Assembly: GCA_963755375.1 (NCBI GenBank)
Contig: CAVWKG010000016.1
Location: 1,426,001-1,490,000, forward strand
Source: Bog-473 sp963755375
GTDB taxonomy: Bacteria > Actinomycetota > Acidimicrobiia > Acidimicrobiales > RAAP-2
DNA length: 64,000 nucleotides
Reading direction: 5' to 3'
Below are positions 52,122-60,472 of this stretch, piece by piece. The translations under genes and the position numbers were made by a program. The notes beneath the pieces were generated by a model. The model was not told the origin of the DNA, ran no database searches, and saw only the letters and a list, made by a program, of their open reading frames with translations. Every line of letters begins with the position of its first letter. Within the stretch, counting starts at the first letter, position 1.

Positions 52122-53019
52122 CGTGCTCGAGTCCCCGGCGCCGGCGCCTTCGCCGGCGGAGGCGGCGGCCCCGGCGGAGCTGGCTGCCCCCCGCAAGCGG
52201 CATCGCCGGCTGCGCACCGTCGGTAGCTACACCCTGCTGACGGCCGGCGCCATCATCATTCTGTTCCCGATCTACGTGACGATCGTGAACTCCCTCCTCC
52301 CCCTGAACCAGCTGGTTCACCAGCCGCCGCCCCTTTTCCCAACGAACCCGCAATGGCACGATTACAGCGCGGCCTGGAACGGCGGCCAGATGTCCAAGTA
52401 CATGGCGACCTCGGCGATCATGACGGCGATCATCGTGGTCGGCCAGTTGGTGACGTCCGTGCTGGCCGCCTACGCCTTCGCGTTCTTGACCTTCCCTTTC
52501 AAACGGACGCTCTTCGTGCTCTGCCTGGCCACGCTCATGATCCCGCTGGAGGTGACCTTCATCACCAACCTCGACACCATCACCTCGCTCCACTGGTTCA
52601 ACACCTACGCGGGGCTGTCCGTCCCGTTCCTGGCCACCGGCTTCGGCATCTTCCTTCTGCGCCAGGCCTTCCTGCAGATTCCCCGCGACCTCCAGGAGGC
52701 GGCCCAGCTCGACGGCTACGGCCACCTCCGCTTCATGACGCGGGTGGCCGTGCCGCTGGCGCGCCCTTCCCTCGCCGCGCTCGCAGTCTTCTCCTTCCTC
52801 GGCGCCTGGAACCAGTACCTGTGGCCGCTGGTGTCGACCGGTGGGACGACGCCGCTCGACACGGTGCAGATCGGCTTGAAGCAGCTGCTGGGCACCCAGG
52901 TGTCCACGATCCCCGTGGCGCTCGCCGGCACCGTCATCGCCTTCGTCCCCCTGGTGATCCTGCTCCTCATCTTCCAAAAGCAGCTCGTACGCAGCCTCAC
53001 CGCGGGCGCCGTCAAGTAG
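52111..53019 (+). CDS. Carbohydrate ABC importer permease 2 (UgpE-like)
   Basis: A 302-residue permease with six helices. TVGSYTLLTAGAIIILFPIY is helix 1; NQLVHQPPPLFPTNPQWHDY is the typical large periplasmic loop of CUT1 second permeases; the EAA loop is RDLQEAAQLDGYGHLRFMTR. ATG 52111 overlaps the end of the first permease gene. It completes the heterodimeric translocation pathway. Confidence 0.92.
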   Translation: MPADVLESPAPAPSPAEAAAPAELAAPRKRHRRLRTVGSYTLLTAGAIIILFPIYVTIVNSLLPLNQLVHQPPPLFPTNPQWHDYSAAWNGGQMSKYMATSAIMTAIIVVGQLVTSVLAAYAFAFLTFPFKRTLFVLCLATLMIPLEVTFITNLDTITSLHWFNTYAGLSVPFLATGFGIFLLRQAFLQIPRDLQEAAQLDGYGHLRFMTRVAVPLARPSLAALAVFSFLGAWNQYLWPLVSTGGTTPLDTVQIGLKQLLGTQVSTIPVALAGTVIAFVPLVILLLIFQKQLVRSLTAGAVK

Positions 53020-53064
53020 CAGGTCCGCATCCGTCGGGACGGCTGCGGGTGCTAGGAAGTGGGA

Positions 53065-54471
53065 ATGCGGACCCCACGCCTCTCCCGACTCGCTGCCGCC
53101 GCGTTGTTCGTCACCACGCTCAGCGGCACCGCGGCCTCCGCCGCCATCGGCGCGAGCGCGCCGGCCGGTGCCGCCAGCCTCCCCGCCTGCAACCTCAAGG
53201 CGCTGGCCAACCACAAGGGTGTGGTCAGCATCACCTTTTGGGAGTCGGCCTCCGAGGCCAACCTGACGGTGCTGCAGGGGATCACCAACGCCTTCAACTC
53301 GTCGCAGACCAAAGTGCACGTCACGCTGGTCACGCAGGCCGGCTACGACGACACCTGGCAGAAGTATCTGGCCGGGCTCTCCAACGGGCAGCTGCCCGAC
53401 GCGGTGCAACTCGAGGACCAGCGCACCCAGGCCGCCATCGATACCGGCTCGTTCCTGCCGGTGCAGTCCTGCATGAATGCGGCCAAGTACTCCACGAGCG
53501 ACTACCTCCCGCGGCCCCTCGCCTACTGGAAGGTGGACGGCGTGCAGTGGGCCTTGCCCTTCGCCGTCTCAGCGCCGATCCTCTACTACAACCAGAACGC
53601 CTTCACGAAGGCCGGCCTCAACCCGGCCGACCCCCCGACCACGCTCCCCCAGATGGTGGCCGACGCCAAGGCCCTGAAGGCCTCCGGGAGCGGGATGGGG
53701 CTGGTCCTCGACCCCTGGCACCTCGAGACCTGGCTGGCCTCGGCCAACCAGCTCTTCGTCAACAACAAGAACGGGCGCAGCGGCCGGGCCACCCAGGGCG
53801 CGTTCAACAACAAGACCGCGGTCTCCATCTTCGGTCAGCTGAGCACGCTGGTGCGCTCGGGCTACGCCACGACCAACCCGTCCACGGGGCCCGACCAATA
53901 CGACAATCTGCTCGGCATCGGCAGCGGCAAGTACGGCATGACCATCGAGACGTCGGCCGCCCTCGGCACGGTGACCCAGCTCCTCGGCGGAGGCAAGTAC
54001 GCCAACGTGAAGCTGGGGATCGGCCCGTTCCCGGTCTACAGCTCGTCGGTCCAGGGCGGGATCGAGCCCGGTGGTTCGGGCGTCTACATCTCGAACAAGG
54101 TCCCCGCCATCGACCAGGCGGCCTCGTGGCAGTTCCTGTCCTATCTCTTGAACACGCAGAGCCAGGCCACCTGGGCGGCCGGGACGGGCTACATCCCAGT
54201 GCGGAAGTCGTCCGCCCAGACGGCGACGGTGCAGCACCTCTGGGCCATCGACCCCGGTTACAAGGTGGCATACAACGAGATCAACAACGGCGCCAACACG
54301 CCGGCGACCTCCGGCTCGGTGATCGGTCCCTACGCCGACGTGCGGACCGACGTGCTCAACGCCGAGATCTCCATGTACACCCAGGGCGTCAGCCCCACCA
54401 AGGCGGTCAGCTCCGCGGAGCAGAACGTGAACAGCACGATCTCGAGCTACAACAGCCGGCTGGGTTCGTAG
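53065..54471 (+). CDS. Extracellular sugar-binding protein of ABC importer (UgpB-like)
   Basis: A ~468-residue cluster-1 solute-binding protein. Signal peptide: basic MRTPRLSRLAAAALFVTT then Ala-rich ALSGTAASAAIGASAPAGAA-like region; no lipobox Cys is obvious. Mature: VSITFWESASEANLTVLQGI, QAGYDDTWQKYLAGLSNGQL, and PFAVSAPILYYNQNAFTKAG plus PGGSGVYISNKVPAIDQAAS match glycerol-3-phosphate/disaccharide-binding proteins. ATG 53065 preferred over GTG 53059 since AGGAAG (53053-53058) suits it. Ligand undetermined; glpK 29 kb away makes glycerol-3-phosphate conceivable but sugar is as likely. Confidence 0.88.
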   Translation: MRTPRLSRLAAAALFVTTLSGTAASAAIGASAPAGAASLPACNLKALANHKGVVSITFWESASEANLTVLQGITNAFNSSQTKVHVTLVTQAGYDDTWQKYLAGLSNGQLPDAVQLEDQRTQAAIDTGSFLPVQSCMNAAKYSTSDYLPRPLAYWKVDGVQWALPFAVSAPILYYNQNAFTKAGLNPADPPTTLPQMVADAKALKASGSGMGLVLDPWHLETWLASANQLFVNNKNGRSGRATQGAFNNKTAVSIFGQLSTLVRSGYATTNPSTGPDQYDNLLGIGSGKYGMTIETSAALGTVTQLLGGGKYANVKLGIGPFPVYSSSVQGGIEPGGSGVYISNKVPAIDQAASWQFLSYLLNTQSQATWAAGTGYIPVRKSSAQTATVQHLWAIDPGYKVAYNEINNGANTPATSGSVIGPYADVRTDVLNAEISMYTQGVSPTKAVSSAEQNVNSTISSYNSRLGS

Positions 54472-54671
54472 GCACCGTCCAGGCACGGATCCCGGGACCG
54501 GACAGACGCTCCCCCCGCCACATCGGCGCGTCGGCGCCGTTCCTCAATAGAGCCGAAGGTCACAACGCCAACCGAAGAACCGAAGTTCAGGGAGGCGCTT
54601 CGGTATTCTCGTCAATCCAGCGGTGCCGCTACGCAGCAGGCGTCGGGCAGGCACGGCTCTGGAGGAATGGA

Positions 54672-55703
54672 ATGGAGGTTCGGGACACCGCGACGGTCGG
54701 CCTCGCCGCCTACCGTGCCCTGTTCGCCCACAGCTCCGAGGGCGTGCTCTTCTGCGCCCAGGACGGCCGGATCACCACCGCCAACCCGGCCGCGTGCGCC
54801 ATGCTCGACATGAGCGTCGAGGAGATCTGCGGCCTCGGCTGCGACGGGCTCGTCGACCAGGAGGACCCCCGCTGGGGCATCGCCGTGGCCGAGCGGGAGC
54901 GGACCGGGTCGGCCGTCGGCGTGGCCCGCCTCCGTCGGGGCGACGGTCGCTACATCGAGATAGAGCTGTCGGTGCTGCAGTTCCGTGACGAGCACGGCGC
55001 ACCGCAGATGTGCTGCATCATGCACGACCTGACCGGGCGCATCGCCATTGAGCGCGAGCTCGAGGAGTTGAGCGCGCGGCTGCTGCAAGTGTCGCGGGGC
55101 GACGAGCTGACCGGCTTCCAGAACCGCCGCGGTCTGCTCGCGACGGGGACGCAGCTCTTGCAGTTCGCCGACAGCGAGGGTGCGCCCGTGCACGCGCTCT
55201 TTGTCGACGTCAGCAACGTGCAGGAGCTGAACGAGCGCCACGGCCACCAGGCCGGCGACGCCGCGCTCCAGGCCGTGGCCCGCGCCCTGTCGGTCACGTT
55301 CCGCAAGAACGATGTGCTCGCCCGGATCGGCGGGACCCAATTCCTTGTGTTGACCCTCCACCTGGCCCAGTCCGACTGCGCCACGGTGACCAGCCGGATC
55401 CGGGACCACCTCGGCGCACCCGAGACGAGGGCGTTCGTCGGCGCCCCCGTCGAGGTCTGCTGCGGCTGGACGACCCGCCCCGCCGGCGACCGCATGTCGC
55501 TGGAAGACCTGATGGCCCGGTCCGACTGGGCCATGCTGGAATCCCGGGGCGGCCGCCGGGCCGCATTGGGTCATTCCAGGCTCCCGCCGGCTGAGGCTCC
55601 GCGCTCCGCCGGCGCCACCCGAACCCCTTCCCCGCCGGCGCTCAAGGCCTCTGACAGGGACGTTGTGACCGACCGAGGCTGTCTGGACCCTATTCCTGAC
55701 TAA
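54672..55703 (+). CDS. PAS protein with degenerate GGDEF domain
   Basis: A 343-residue soluble protein. Residues ~10-125 form a PAS domain (YRALFAHSSEGVLFCAQDGR, TANPAACAMLDMSVEEICGL, ...QMCCIMHDLTGR). After a short helix, ~140-305 is a GGDEF-like domain, but the signature is IGGTQF (219-224) instead of GGDEF, and the Mg-binding loop reads FVDVSNVQELNERHGHQAGD, so diguanylate cyclase activity is unlikely. It may bind GTP/c-di-GMP or act by protein contact. ATG 54672 with GGAGG six bases upstream. Sits alone between the two ABC importer operons. Confidence 0.87.
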   Translation: MEVRDTATVGLAAYRALFAHSSEGVLFCAQDGRITTANPAACAMLDMSVEEICGLGCDGLVDQEDPRWGIAVAERERTGSAVGVARLRRGDGRYIEIELSVLQFRDEHGAPQMCCIMHDLTGRIAIERELEELSARLLQVSRGDELTGFQNRRGLLATGTQLLQFADSEGAPVHALFVDVSNVQELNERHGHQAGDAALQAVARALSVTFRKNDVLARIGGTQFLVLTLHLAQSDCATVTSRIRDHLGAPETRAFVGAPVEVCCGWTTRPAGDRMSLEDLMARSDWAMLESRGGRRAALGHSRLPPAEAPRSAGATRTPSPPALKASDRDVVTDRGCLDPIPD

Positions 55704-55708
55704 CCCGC

Positions 55709-55735
55709 TTGGATTTAGCAATCCGCGTGTATTAC
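55709..55735 (+). promoter_or_regulatory. Possible promoter of the sulfate ABC operon
   Basis: TTGGAT (55709-55714) and TATTAC (55730-55735) with a 15-bp spacer, the second preceded by TG. The ATG at 55745 is only nine bases after the -10, so the message could be leaderless. Spacing is short, making this a weak call. Confidence 0.3.
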
Positions 55736-55744
55736 GTTGGACCG

Positions 55745-56776
55745 ATGCACAGAAACCCCCTACACTCCGGCGCCTCCGCTCGCCGCCTCCGGGTCGGTCA
55801 CGGCGCCGCCATCGGTGCCCTGGCCCTCTGCGGCCTGGTCTTCAGCGCCCTGCCCGCCGGGGCCCAGGGCGGCTCCGTGAACCTTGTGGCCTATTCGACG
55901 CCCAAGCCCGCCTACACGGTCTTGGCCAAGGACTTCGCCAAGACCAAGGCCGGGGCGGGGGTGACCATCACCCCCTCCTTCGGACCATCGGGCACCCAGG
56001 CCACCTCCGTGGTCGACGGGCTCCCGGCCGACGTCGTGAACTTCTCGCTCGAGCCCGACATGACCAAGGTGGTCAAGGCCGGCCTGGTCGCCAGCTCGTG
56101 GGACAAGGGCCCGACCAAGGGCATGGTCACCAACTCCATCGTCTCCTTCGTCGTCCGCACGGGGAACCCGAAGCACATCACCACGTGGGCCGACCTGGTG
56201 AAGCCGGGCGTGCAGGTGATCACGCCGAACGTCTTCAGCTCGGGCAGCGCCAAGTGGAACATCATGGCGGCCTACGGCGCGCAGATTAAGCAGGGCAAGA
56301 CACCGGCCCAGGCGCAGGCCTACCTTTCGGCGCTGCTGAAAAATGCAGTGGCCCAGCCCTCGAGCGCGAGCGCGGCGCTGCAGACGTTCCTGTCGGGACA
56401 AGGTGACGTACTCCTCGACTATGAGGACGACGCGCTCTACGCCAAAAGCCAGGGCGAACCCGTCACCGTCGTCACCCCACCGCAGACGATCCTGATCCAG
56501 AACCCGATCGCCGTGACCAAGACGGCCAGCCCGTCCGCCAAGGCCTTCGTCGCCTACCTCCTCTCCCCCGCCGGCCAGACCGTGTGGGGCCAGCAGGGCT
56601 ACCGGCCCGTGCTGCCCAGTGTGGCGGCCAAGTTCAGCTTCCCGAAGCCGAAGACGCTGTTCACCATCGACCAGCTCGGAGGCTGGACCGCGGTCAACAC
56701 GAAGTTCTTCGACCCGCAGACCGGCATCGTGGCCAAGGACGAGCAATCGCTCGGCGTCTCCACGGCCAGCGGGTAG
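55745..56776 (+). CDS. Sulfate-binding protein of ABC importer
   Basis: A 343-residue sulfate/thiosulfate-binding protein. Signal peptide GHGAAIGALALCGLVFSALP then AGAQG. Mature: VNLVAYSTPKPAYTVLAKDF, TITPSFGPSGTQATSVVDGL (phosphate/sulfate-binding loops), ADVVNFSLEPDMTKVVKAGL, GNPKHITTWADLVKPGVQVI, and LLDYEDDALYAKSQGEPV are landmarks of the CysP/Sbp group. ATG 55745 (MHRNPLHSG). First gene of a four-gene importer; cysT follows after six bases. Confidence 0.92.
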   Translation: MHRNPLHSGASARRLRVGHGAAIGALALCGLVFSALPAGAQGGSVNLVAYSTPKPAYTVLAKDFAKTKAGAGVTITPSFGPSGTQATSVVDGLPADVVNFSLEPDMTKVVKAGLVASSWDKGPTKGMVTNSIVSFVVRTGNPKHITTWADLVKPGVQVITPNVFSSGSAKWNIMAAYGAQIKQGKTPAQAQAYLSALLKNAVAQPSSASAALQTFLSGQGDVLLDYEDDALYAKSQGEPVTVVTPPQTILIQNPIAVTKTASPSAKAFVAYLLSPAGQTVWGQQGYRPVLPSVAAKFSFPKPKTLFTIDQLGGWTAVNTKFFDPQTGIVAKDEQSLGVSTASG

Positions 56777-56782
56777 CCACCA

Positions 56783-57703
56783 ATGAGCAGTACCGGCGCC
56801 GCCGTCGCCGACCTGGGCCTCCCGGCCGGCGGTGGCGCGCCCGCTGACCGCCGGCCAGGGCGGGGACGTTGGCGCCGCAATCCCCCCTCGGCGCCTCCCC
56901 CCGCCCTGGTGGCGGCGGGACGGGTGGCCGGGCGCGTGGGCGGCCCGGCCCTCGCCGTCACCTACCTGTCGCTCCTGGTCCTGCTACCCCTCGCCGCGCT
57001 CGTCACCAACGCATTCAGTGGCGGCTGGTCGGTGTTCTGGACCGCTATCACCCAGCCGCAGGCGGTCGCCTCGCTGGAACTGACACTCGTGATCGCGGGC
57101 ATCGTGGCGGTGGTCAACTCCGTCGCCGGCATGGCCATCGCGTTCGTGCTCGTACGGGACGACTTCCGCGGCAAGGCGCTGGTCAGCGCCGTCATCGACC
57201 TGCCCTTCGCGCTGCCCACCGTCGTGGCCGGCCTGACGCTGCTCACGCTCTACGGCGTCGACAGCCCGCTGCATGTCGACCTGGCGGGCACCCGCCTCGG
57301 CGTGGGCGCCGCGTTGCTCTTCGTGACCCTGCCCTTCTGTGTGCGCAGCGTCCAACCGGTGCTGGCCGAACTCGATGCCGAGACCGAGGACGCCGCCGCC
57401 TCCCTCGGCGCGACGCGGCGCCAGGTCCTGAGCCGGGTCGTCCTGCCCAGCGTGCTGCCGTCGGTGCTGGCCGGCGCCGGCCTCGCTTTCGCCCGGGCGG
57501 TGGGCGAGTTCGGGTCGATCATCCTCATTTCGGGCAACCTGCCGAAGACAATGGTCGCCTCGTCGTACATCTTCGGGCTGACCCAGAGTGACGAGCTTCC
57601 GCAAGCCAGCGCGGTGTCGATCGTGCTCGTGGCCATCGCGCTGCTGGTGCTGATCGGCATCGGCTGGGCCCGCCGGCGCTTCGACGTGCCGGACTCGGTG
57701 TGA
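56783..57703 (+). CDS. cysT: Sulfate ABC importer permease CysT
   Basis: A 306-residue permease with a Pro/Ala-rich start, six membrane helices (ALAVTYLSLLVLLPLAALVT first) and the EAA loop ETEDAAASLGATRRQVLSRV. DLPFALPTVVAGLTLLTLYG and RAVGEFGSIILISGNLPKTM are highly characteristic of CysT/CysU. ATG 56783; stop overlaps the cysW GTG (GTGA). Confidence 0.93.
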   Translation: MSSTGAAVADLGLPAGGGAPADRRPGRGRWRRNPPSAPPPALVAAGRVAGRVGGPALAVTYLSLLVLLPLAALVTNAFSGGWSVFWTAITQPQAVASLELTLVIAGIVAVVNSVAGMAIAFVLVRDDFRGKALVSAVIDLPFALPTVVAGLTLLTLYGVDSPLHVDLAGTRLGVGAALLFVTLPFCVRSVQPVLAELDAETEDAAASLGATRRQVLSRVVLPSVLPSVLAGAGLAFARAVGEFGSIILISGNLPKTMVASSYIFGLTQSDELPQASAVSIVLVAIALLVLIGIGWARRRFDVPDSV

Positions 57704-58521
57704 AGGGCTCCCGCTGGCGCCTGCCGCTGCGCGTCGTCGTGCTCGCCTACCTGGGGCTGCTCGTCGTGGTGCCGCTGGGCGCCGTCTTCTACCACGCCTT
57801 CGAGCCGGGGCTCAGCTCGGCGTGGAGCGCCTTCACCGCGCCGAACGCGTTGCACGCGCTCCTCCTCACGCTGCTCGTCGTCGCCATCGCCGTCCCGCTC
57901 AACACCGTCTTCGGTGTCGGGGTGTCGCTCATCCTGGCCCGCCACCGGTTCCCGGGGGCCTGGCTGCTCGATGCGCTGATCGACATCCCGCTCGCCCTCT
58001 CCCCCGTCGTGGTCGGCCTCTCCCTGATCCTCGTGTACGGCAAGACGGGCTGGTTCGGCAACTGGCTGGCCCAGCACGGCATCACCGTGATCTTCTCGGT
58101 GCCGGGCATCGTGATGGCCTCGGCGGCCGTCTCGCTGCCCTACGTCGTGCGCGAGGTGCTGCCGGTCCTCCAGGAGATCGGCACCGAGCAGGAGCAGGCA
58201 GCCACCACCCTCGGGGCCAGGCCGTTCACCGTCTTCCGGCGCATCACCCTGCCCAACATCCGCCGGGGCCTCGCCTACGGGGTGACGCTCACCACGGCTC
58301 GCGTGCTGGGCGAGTTCGGGGCCGTCGCCATCGTGTCGGGCGCCATAGCCGGCAAGACCGAGACCTACACTCTGTTCATCTCCGACAGCATCGACAACCT
58401 CCAACCGCAGAGCGCCTACGTCGGCGCGGTGGCGCTGTGCCTGGCGGCGCTCATCGTGCTCAGCCTCCTGACGCTGACCGACCGCAACCGAGATGCCTGG
58501 CACGGCAAGGCGGCGGCATGA
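57700..58521 (+). CDS. cysW: Sulfate ABC importer permease CysW
   Basis: A 273-residue permease. VVVLAYLGLLVVVPLGAVFY begins the six helices; DIPLALSPVVVGLSLILVYG and RVLGEFGAVAIVSGAIAGKT, TETYTLFISDSIDNLQPQSA are CysW signatures. EAA loop: EQEQAATTLGARPFTVFRRI. GTG 57700 overlaps cysT; the end overlaps cysA (ATGA). Confidence 0.93.
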   Translation: MKGSRWRLPLRVVVLAYLGLLVVVPLGAVFYHAFEPGLSSAWSAFTAPNALHALLLTLLVVAIAVPLNTVFGVGVSLILARHRFPGAWLLDALIDIPLALSPVVVGLSLILVYGKTGWFGNWLAQHGITVIFSVPGIVMASAAVSLPYVVREVLPVLQEIGTEQEQAATTLGARPFTVFRRITLPNIRRGLAYGVTLTTARVLGEFGAVAIVSGAIAGKTETYTLFISDSIDNLQPQSAYVGAVALCLAALIVLSLLTLTDRNRDAWHGKAAA

Positions 58522-59507
58522 GCATTGCGGTCGAGTCCATTTCGAAGCGGTTCGGCGACGCCGTCGCGCTCGACGACGTGTCGCTGGATGTGCCGGCTGG
58601 TTCCCTGACCGCCCTGCTGGGCCCGAGCGGGGGTGGCAAGTCGACGCTGCTGCGCATCATCGCCGGCCTCGATACGCCCGACAGCGGCATCGTCCGGATC
58701 GAGGGCGAGGACCTGACCGCCACACCGGCCCGCAGCCGCGGCGTGGGATTCTGCTTCCAGCACTACGCGCCCTTCCGCCACCTGACGGTGCGGCGCAACG
58801 TGGCCTTCGGCCTCGAGATCCGCCACCGCCCCAAGGTCGAGATCAAGGCCCGGGTGGACGAGCTGCTCGAGCTGGTGGGCCTGGCCCACCTCGGCGAGCG
58901 CTACCCCTCGCAACTCTCGGGCGGCCAGCGACAACGCATGGCCCTGGCCCGGGCGCTGGCTATTGAGCCCAAGGTCCTCCTGCTCGACGAGCCCTTCGGC
59001 GCGCTCGACGCCCAGGTGCGCACGCAGCTGCGCCGCTGGCTGCGCGACCTGCACGACACGCTGCCCGTCACCACGGTGTTGGTCACCCACGACCAGGAGG
59101 AGGCCATGGAGGTGGCCGACCGCCTAGCCGTCGTCAACCACGGACACCTGGAGCAGGTGGGTACGCCGACCGACATGTACGAGCACCCGGCCAACGAGTT
59201 CGTGCTGACCTTCCTGGGCCCGGCGACGCAGCTCGACGGCGGTTGGGTGCGCCCGCACGACCTCGTCGTGCACCCGGTGGAGGACGGCAAGCCGAGCCTC
59301 ACCGCGGTGGAGGGCACGGTGGCCCGAGTCACCCACCTCGGGTTCGAGGTCAAGGTGGACGTGGACCTCGCCGGCGGCGAGGTCTGCTGGGTCCAGCTCA
59401 GCCGGGGCAGCGCGGCGGAACTCGGCCTGCAGGCCGGGCAGCGGGTCTGGGTGGCGCGGGCCGACGCCGCCAACGCTCCTGACCGCCTCCCCAGCTTCAG
59501 CGCCTGA
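58518..59507 (+). CDS. cysA: Sulfate ABC importer ATPase CysA
   Basis: A 329-residue ATPase. Walker A GPSGGGKSTLLR, CFQHYAPFRHLTVRRNVAFG Q-loop region (typical CysA wording), LSGGQRQRMALARAL, VLLLDEPFGALDAQVR and VTHDQEEAMEVADR are intact. A C-terminal TOBE-like domain (VRPHDLVVHPVEDGKPSLTA) matches CysA/MetN-type ATPases. ATG 58518 overlaps the cysW stop. It ends the operon and is followed by a ~960-base non-coding stretch. Confidence 0.95.
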   Translation: MSIAVESISKRFGDAVALDDVSLDVPAGSLTALLGPSGGGKSTLLRIIAGLDTPDSGIVRIEGEDLTATPARSRGVGFCFQHYAPFRHLTVRRNVAFGLEIRHRPKVEIKARVDELLELVGLAHLGERYPSQLSGGQRQRMALARALAIEPKVLLLDEPFGALDAQVRTQLRRWLRDLHDTLPVTTVLVTHDQEEAMEVADRLAVVNHGHLEQVGTPTDMYEHPANEFVLTFLGPATQLDGGWVRPHDLVVHPVEDGKPSLTAVEGTVARVTHLGFEVKVDVDLAGGEVCWVQLSRGSAAELGLQAGQRVWVARADAANAPDRLPSFSA

Positions 59508-60068
59508 GTCCCGTTCCCGCGTCGCCACCCCGGCTTGTTCCTTTCCGCAGCCGGCGGAGAGGCTCGGTCGGGGCGTTGATGAACCAGCGGACGAACTCGA
59601 AGCCCGTCGGTGCCGTAGTTGTTCGCCTGCTGAGCTCGCAGACGGCGCCAGCGCACCACGCGGAACCCAGGTGCGCCGAGAAAGGCGTTGTTCGTCCGTT
59701 GTCCGACTACCCCACCACACTGCCTTGCCGCACTCTTCGAAACGGCCGAGGAACACCGCCCGACGGCGCGTCGACCTCTGTCGTCGCAATTACTTCCCGG
59801 TCCGAATTCGGAAAGGAAACCAACGCGGCGGCCCGCCGCGCCGGCCAGCTCGGAGCGGCCCGTGGCACCGCACCGCCGGGCGCGCCTCTTCCCATTGACG
59901 TCAGCCCGTTCCTCCTTCGGCCAAAGCACAGAGATGTAACTTCATCGATGGCGTCGCCAACGAGCGTTTTCAGCTCCCCAAGGGCTCGATCCGAAAAAAG
60001 TTTTGTGGACAAGTTGTGGGTCAGCCCCGTCTCGCGAAGCCCAATTCCGTTCGTAAAAGAGCCCGTTT

Positions 60069-60131
60069 TCGCAACCGATCGCACTAATTCACCTGGTGAC
60101 AGGGTTGCGACTGGTTGCAAGCCGGTTGCAA
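60069..60131. promoter_or_regulatory. Spaced TTGCAA/TTGCGA sites
   Basis: TTGCGA (60105-60110), TTGCAA (60115-60120) and TTGCAA (60126-60131) are spaced 10 and 11 bp, one helical turn, each preceded by GG; an inverted copy TCGCAA lies at 60069-60074. TTGCAA is itself palindromic. A dimeric regulator binding one face of the helix is suggested. Confidence 0.5.
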
Positions 60132-60151
60132 GTTGGGCAAAACTTGTGCGT

Positions 60152-60197
60152 GGGAAGGGAGGGCACCGCTAGCACGGTGCATCGCCCTCCTCTTCCC
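60152..60197 (+). other. Long stem-loop before the leader ORF
   Basis: GGGAAGGGAGGGC (60152-60164) pairs with GCCCTCCTCTTCCC (60184-60197) with a one-base bulge; inside, ACCG (60165-60168) pairs with CGGT (60175-60178). No T tail, so it is not a classical terminator. The right arm (CCTCCT) could also pair with the leader-ORF ribosome binding site AGGAGG (60215-60220), giving two competing structures. Confidence 0.5.
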
Positions 60198-60226
60198 GGA
60201 CCCATACCGTGCGAAGGAGGTGGCCG

Positions 60227-60253
60227 ATGAGACGACGTAACCGCTGGCTGTGA
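60227..60253 (+). CDS. Eight-codon Arg-rich leader peptide MRRRNRWL
   Basis: ATG 60227 to TGA 60251-60253 with an excellent ribosome binding site (AAGGAGG, 60214-60220, six-base spacing). The peptide MRRRNRWL contains R-R-R and R-N-R; basic-X-basic is the known macrolide-dependent ribosome arrest motif. It lies 219 bases before an MFS exporter start, with competing hairpins between. The site strength for such a tiny ORF is what makes it unlikely to be accidental; translation is not proven. A cis-acting sensor of drug-stalled ribosomes is the hypothesis. Confidence 0.5.
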   Translation: MRRRNRWL

Positions 60254-60331
60254 GCTAGTGGCAACTACATCACAACAGGCACTCGCGCTGTCCCGCCGTG
60301 GTACGGGGCGTTGCCTTAGGATTTTCGACGC

Positions 60332-60382
60332 GGCGGGCTGCCGCCTTTAGCGATTTGTCTTCGCTGAAGCGGCACCCGCCGC
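60332..60382 (+). promoter_or_regulatory. Mutually exclusive hairpins (attenuator-like)
   Basis: Three overlapping stems: A, GGCGG (60332-60336) with CCGCC (60341-60345) then TTTAGCGATTT; B, about 13 bp joining 60340-60353 (GCCGCCTTTAGCGA, one C bulged) to 60361-60373 (TCGCTGAAGCGGC); C, GCGGC (60369-60373) with GCCGC (60378-60382). A and C each exclude B. Further left, GGCAAC (60260-60265) can pair with GTTGCC (60310-60315). The pattern is that of transcription or translation attenuation following the leader ORF. Confidence 0.45.
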
Positions 60383-60472
60383 TGTCGCGCCACCAAGCTG
60401 AGAGGAACCAAGCGCCACCCATGCGAGGACCTGTCGATCTGCACGCCGGTGGCCGGGGCGAGGGGGCGGGGC

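Larger units (their letters stand above)
59508..60226. other. Long intergenic region after cysA
   Basis: No gene is recognised here; open frames have no domain and shadow-like composition. CCGGCT (59530-59535) pairs with AGCCGG (59549-59554), a possible but T-less terminator of the cys operon. From ~59,990 the DNA becomes locally AT-richer. One DnaA-box-like TGTGGACAA occurs at 60004-60012. The right half holds the TTGCAA repeat cluster and stem-loop listed separately and probably serves as promoter and leader for the MFS gene. Confidence 0.5.

Noticed and set aside
60004..60012. DnaA-box-like TGTGGACAA in an AT-richer stretch, possible replication origin
   Set aside because: Only one good box is present and there is no dnaA, dnaN, rpmH or gyrB nearby; a single 9-mer is expected by chance.
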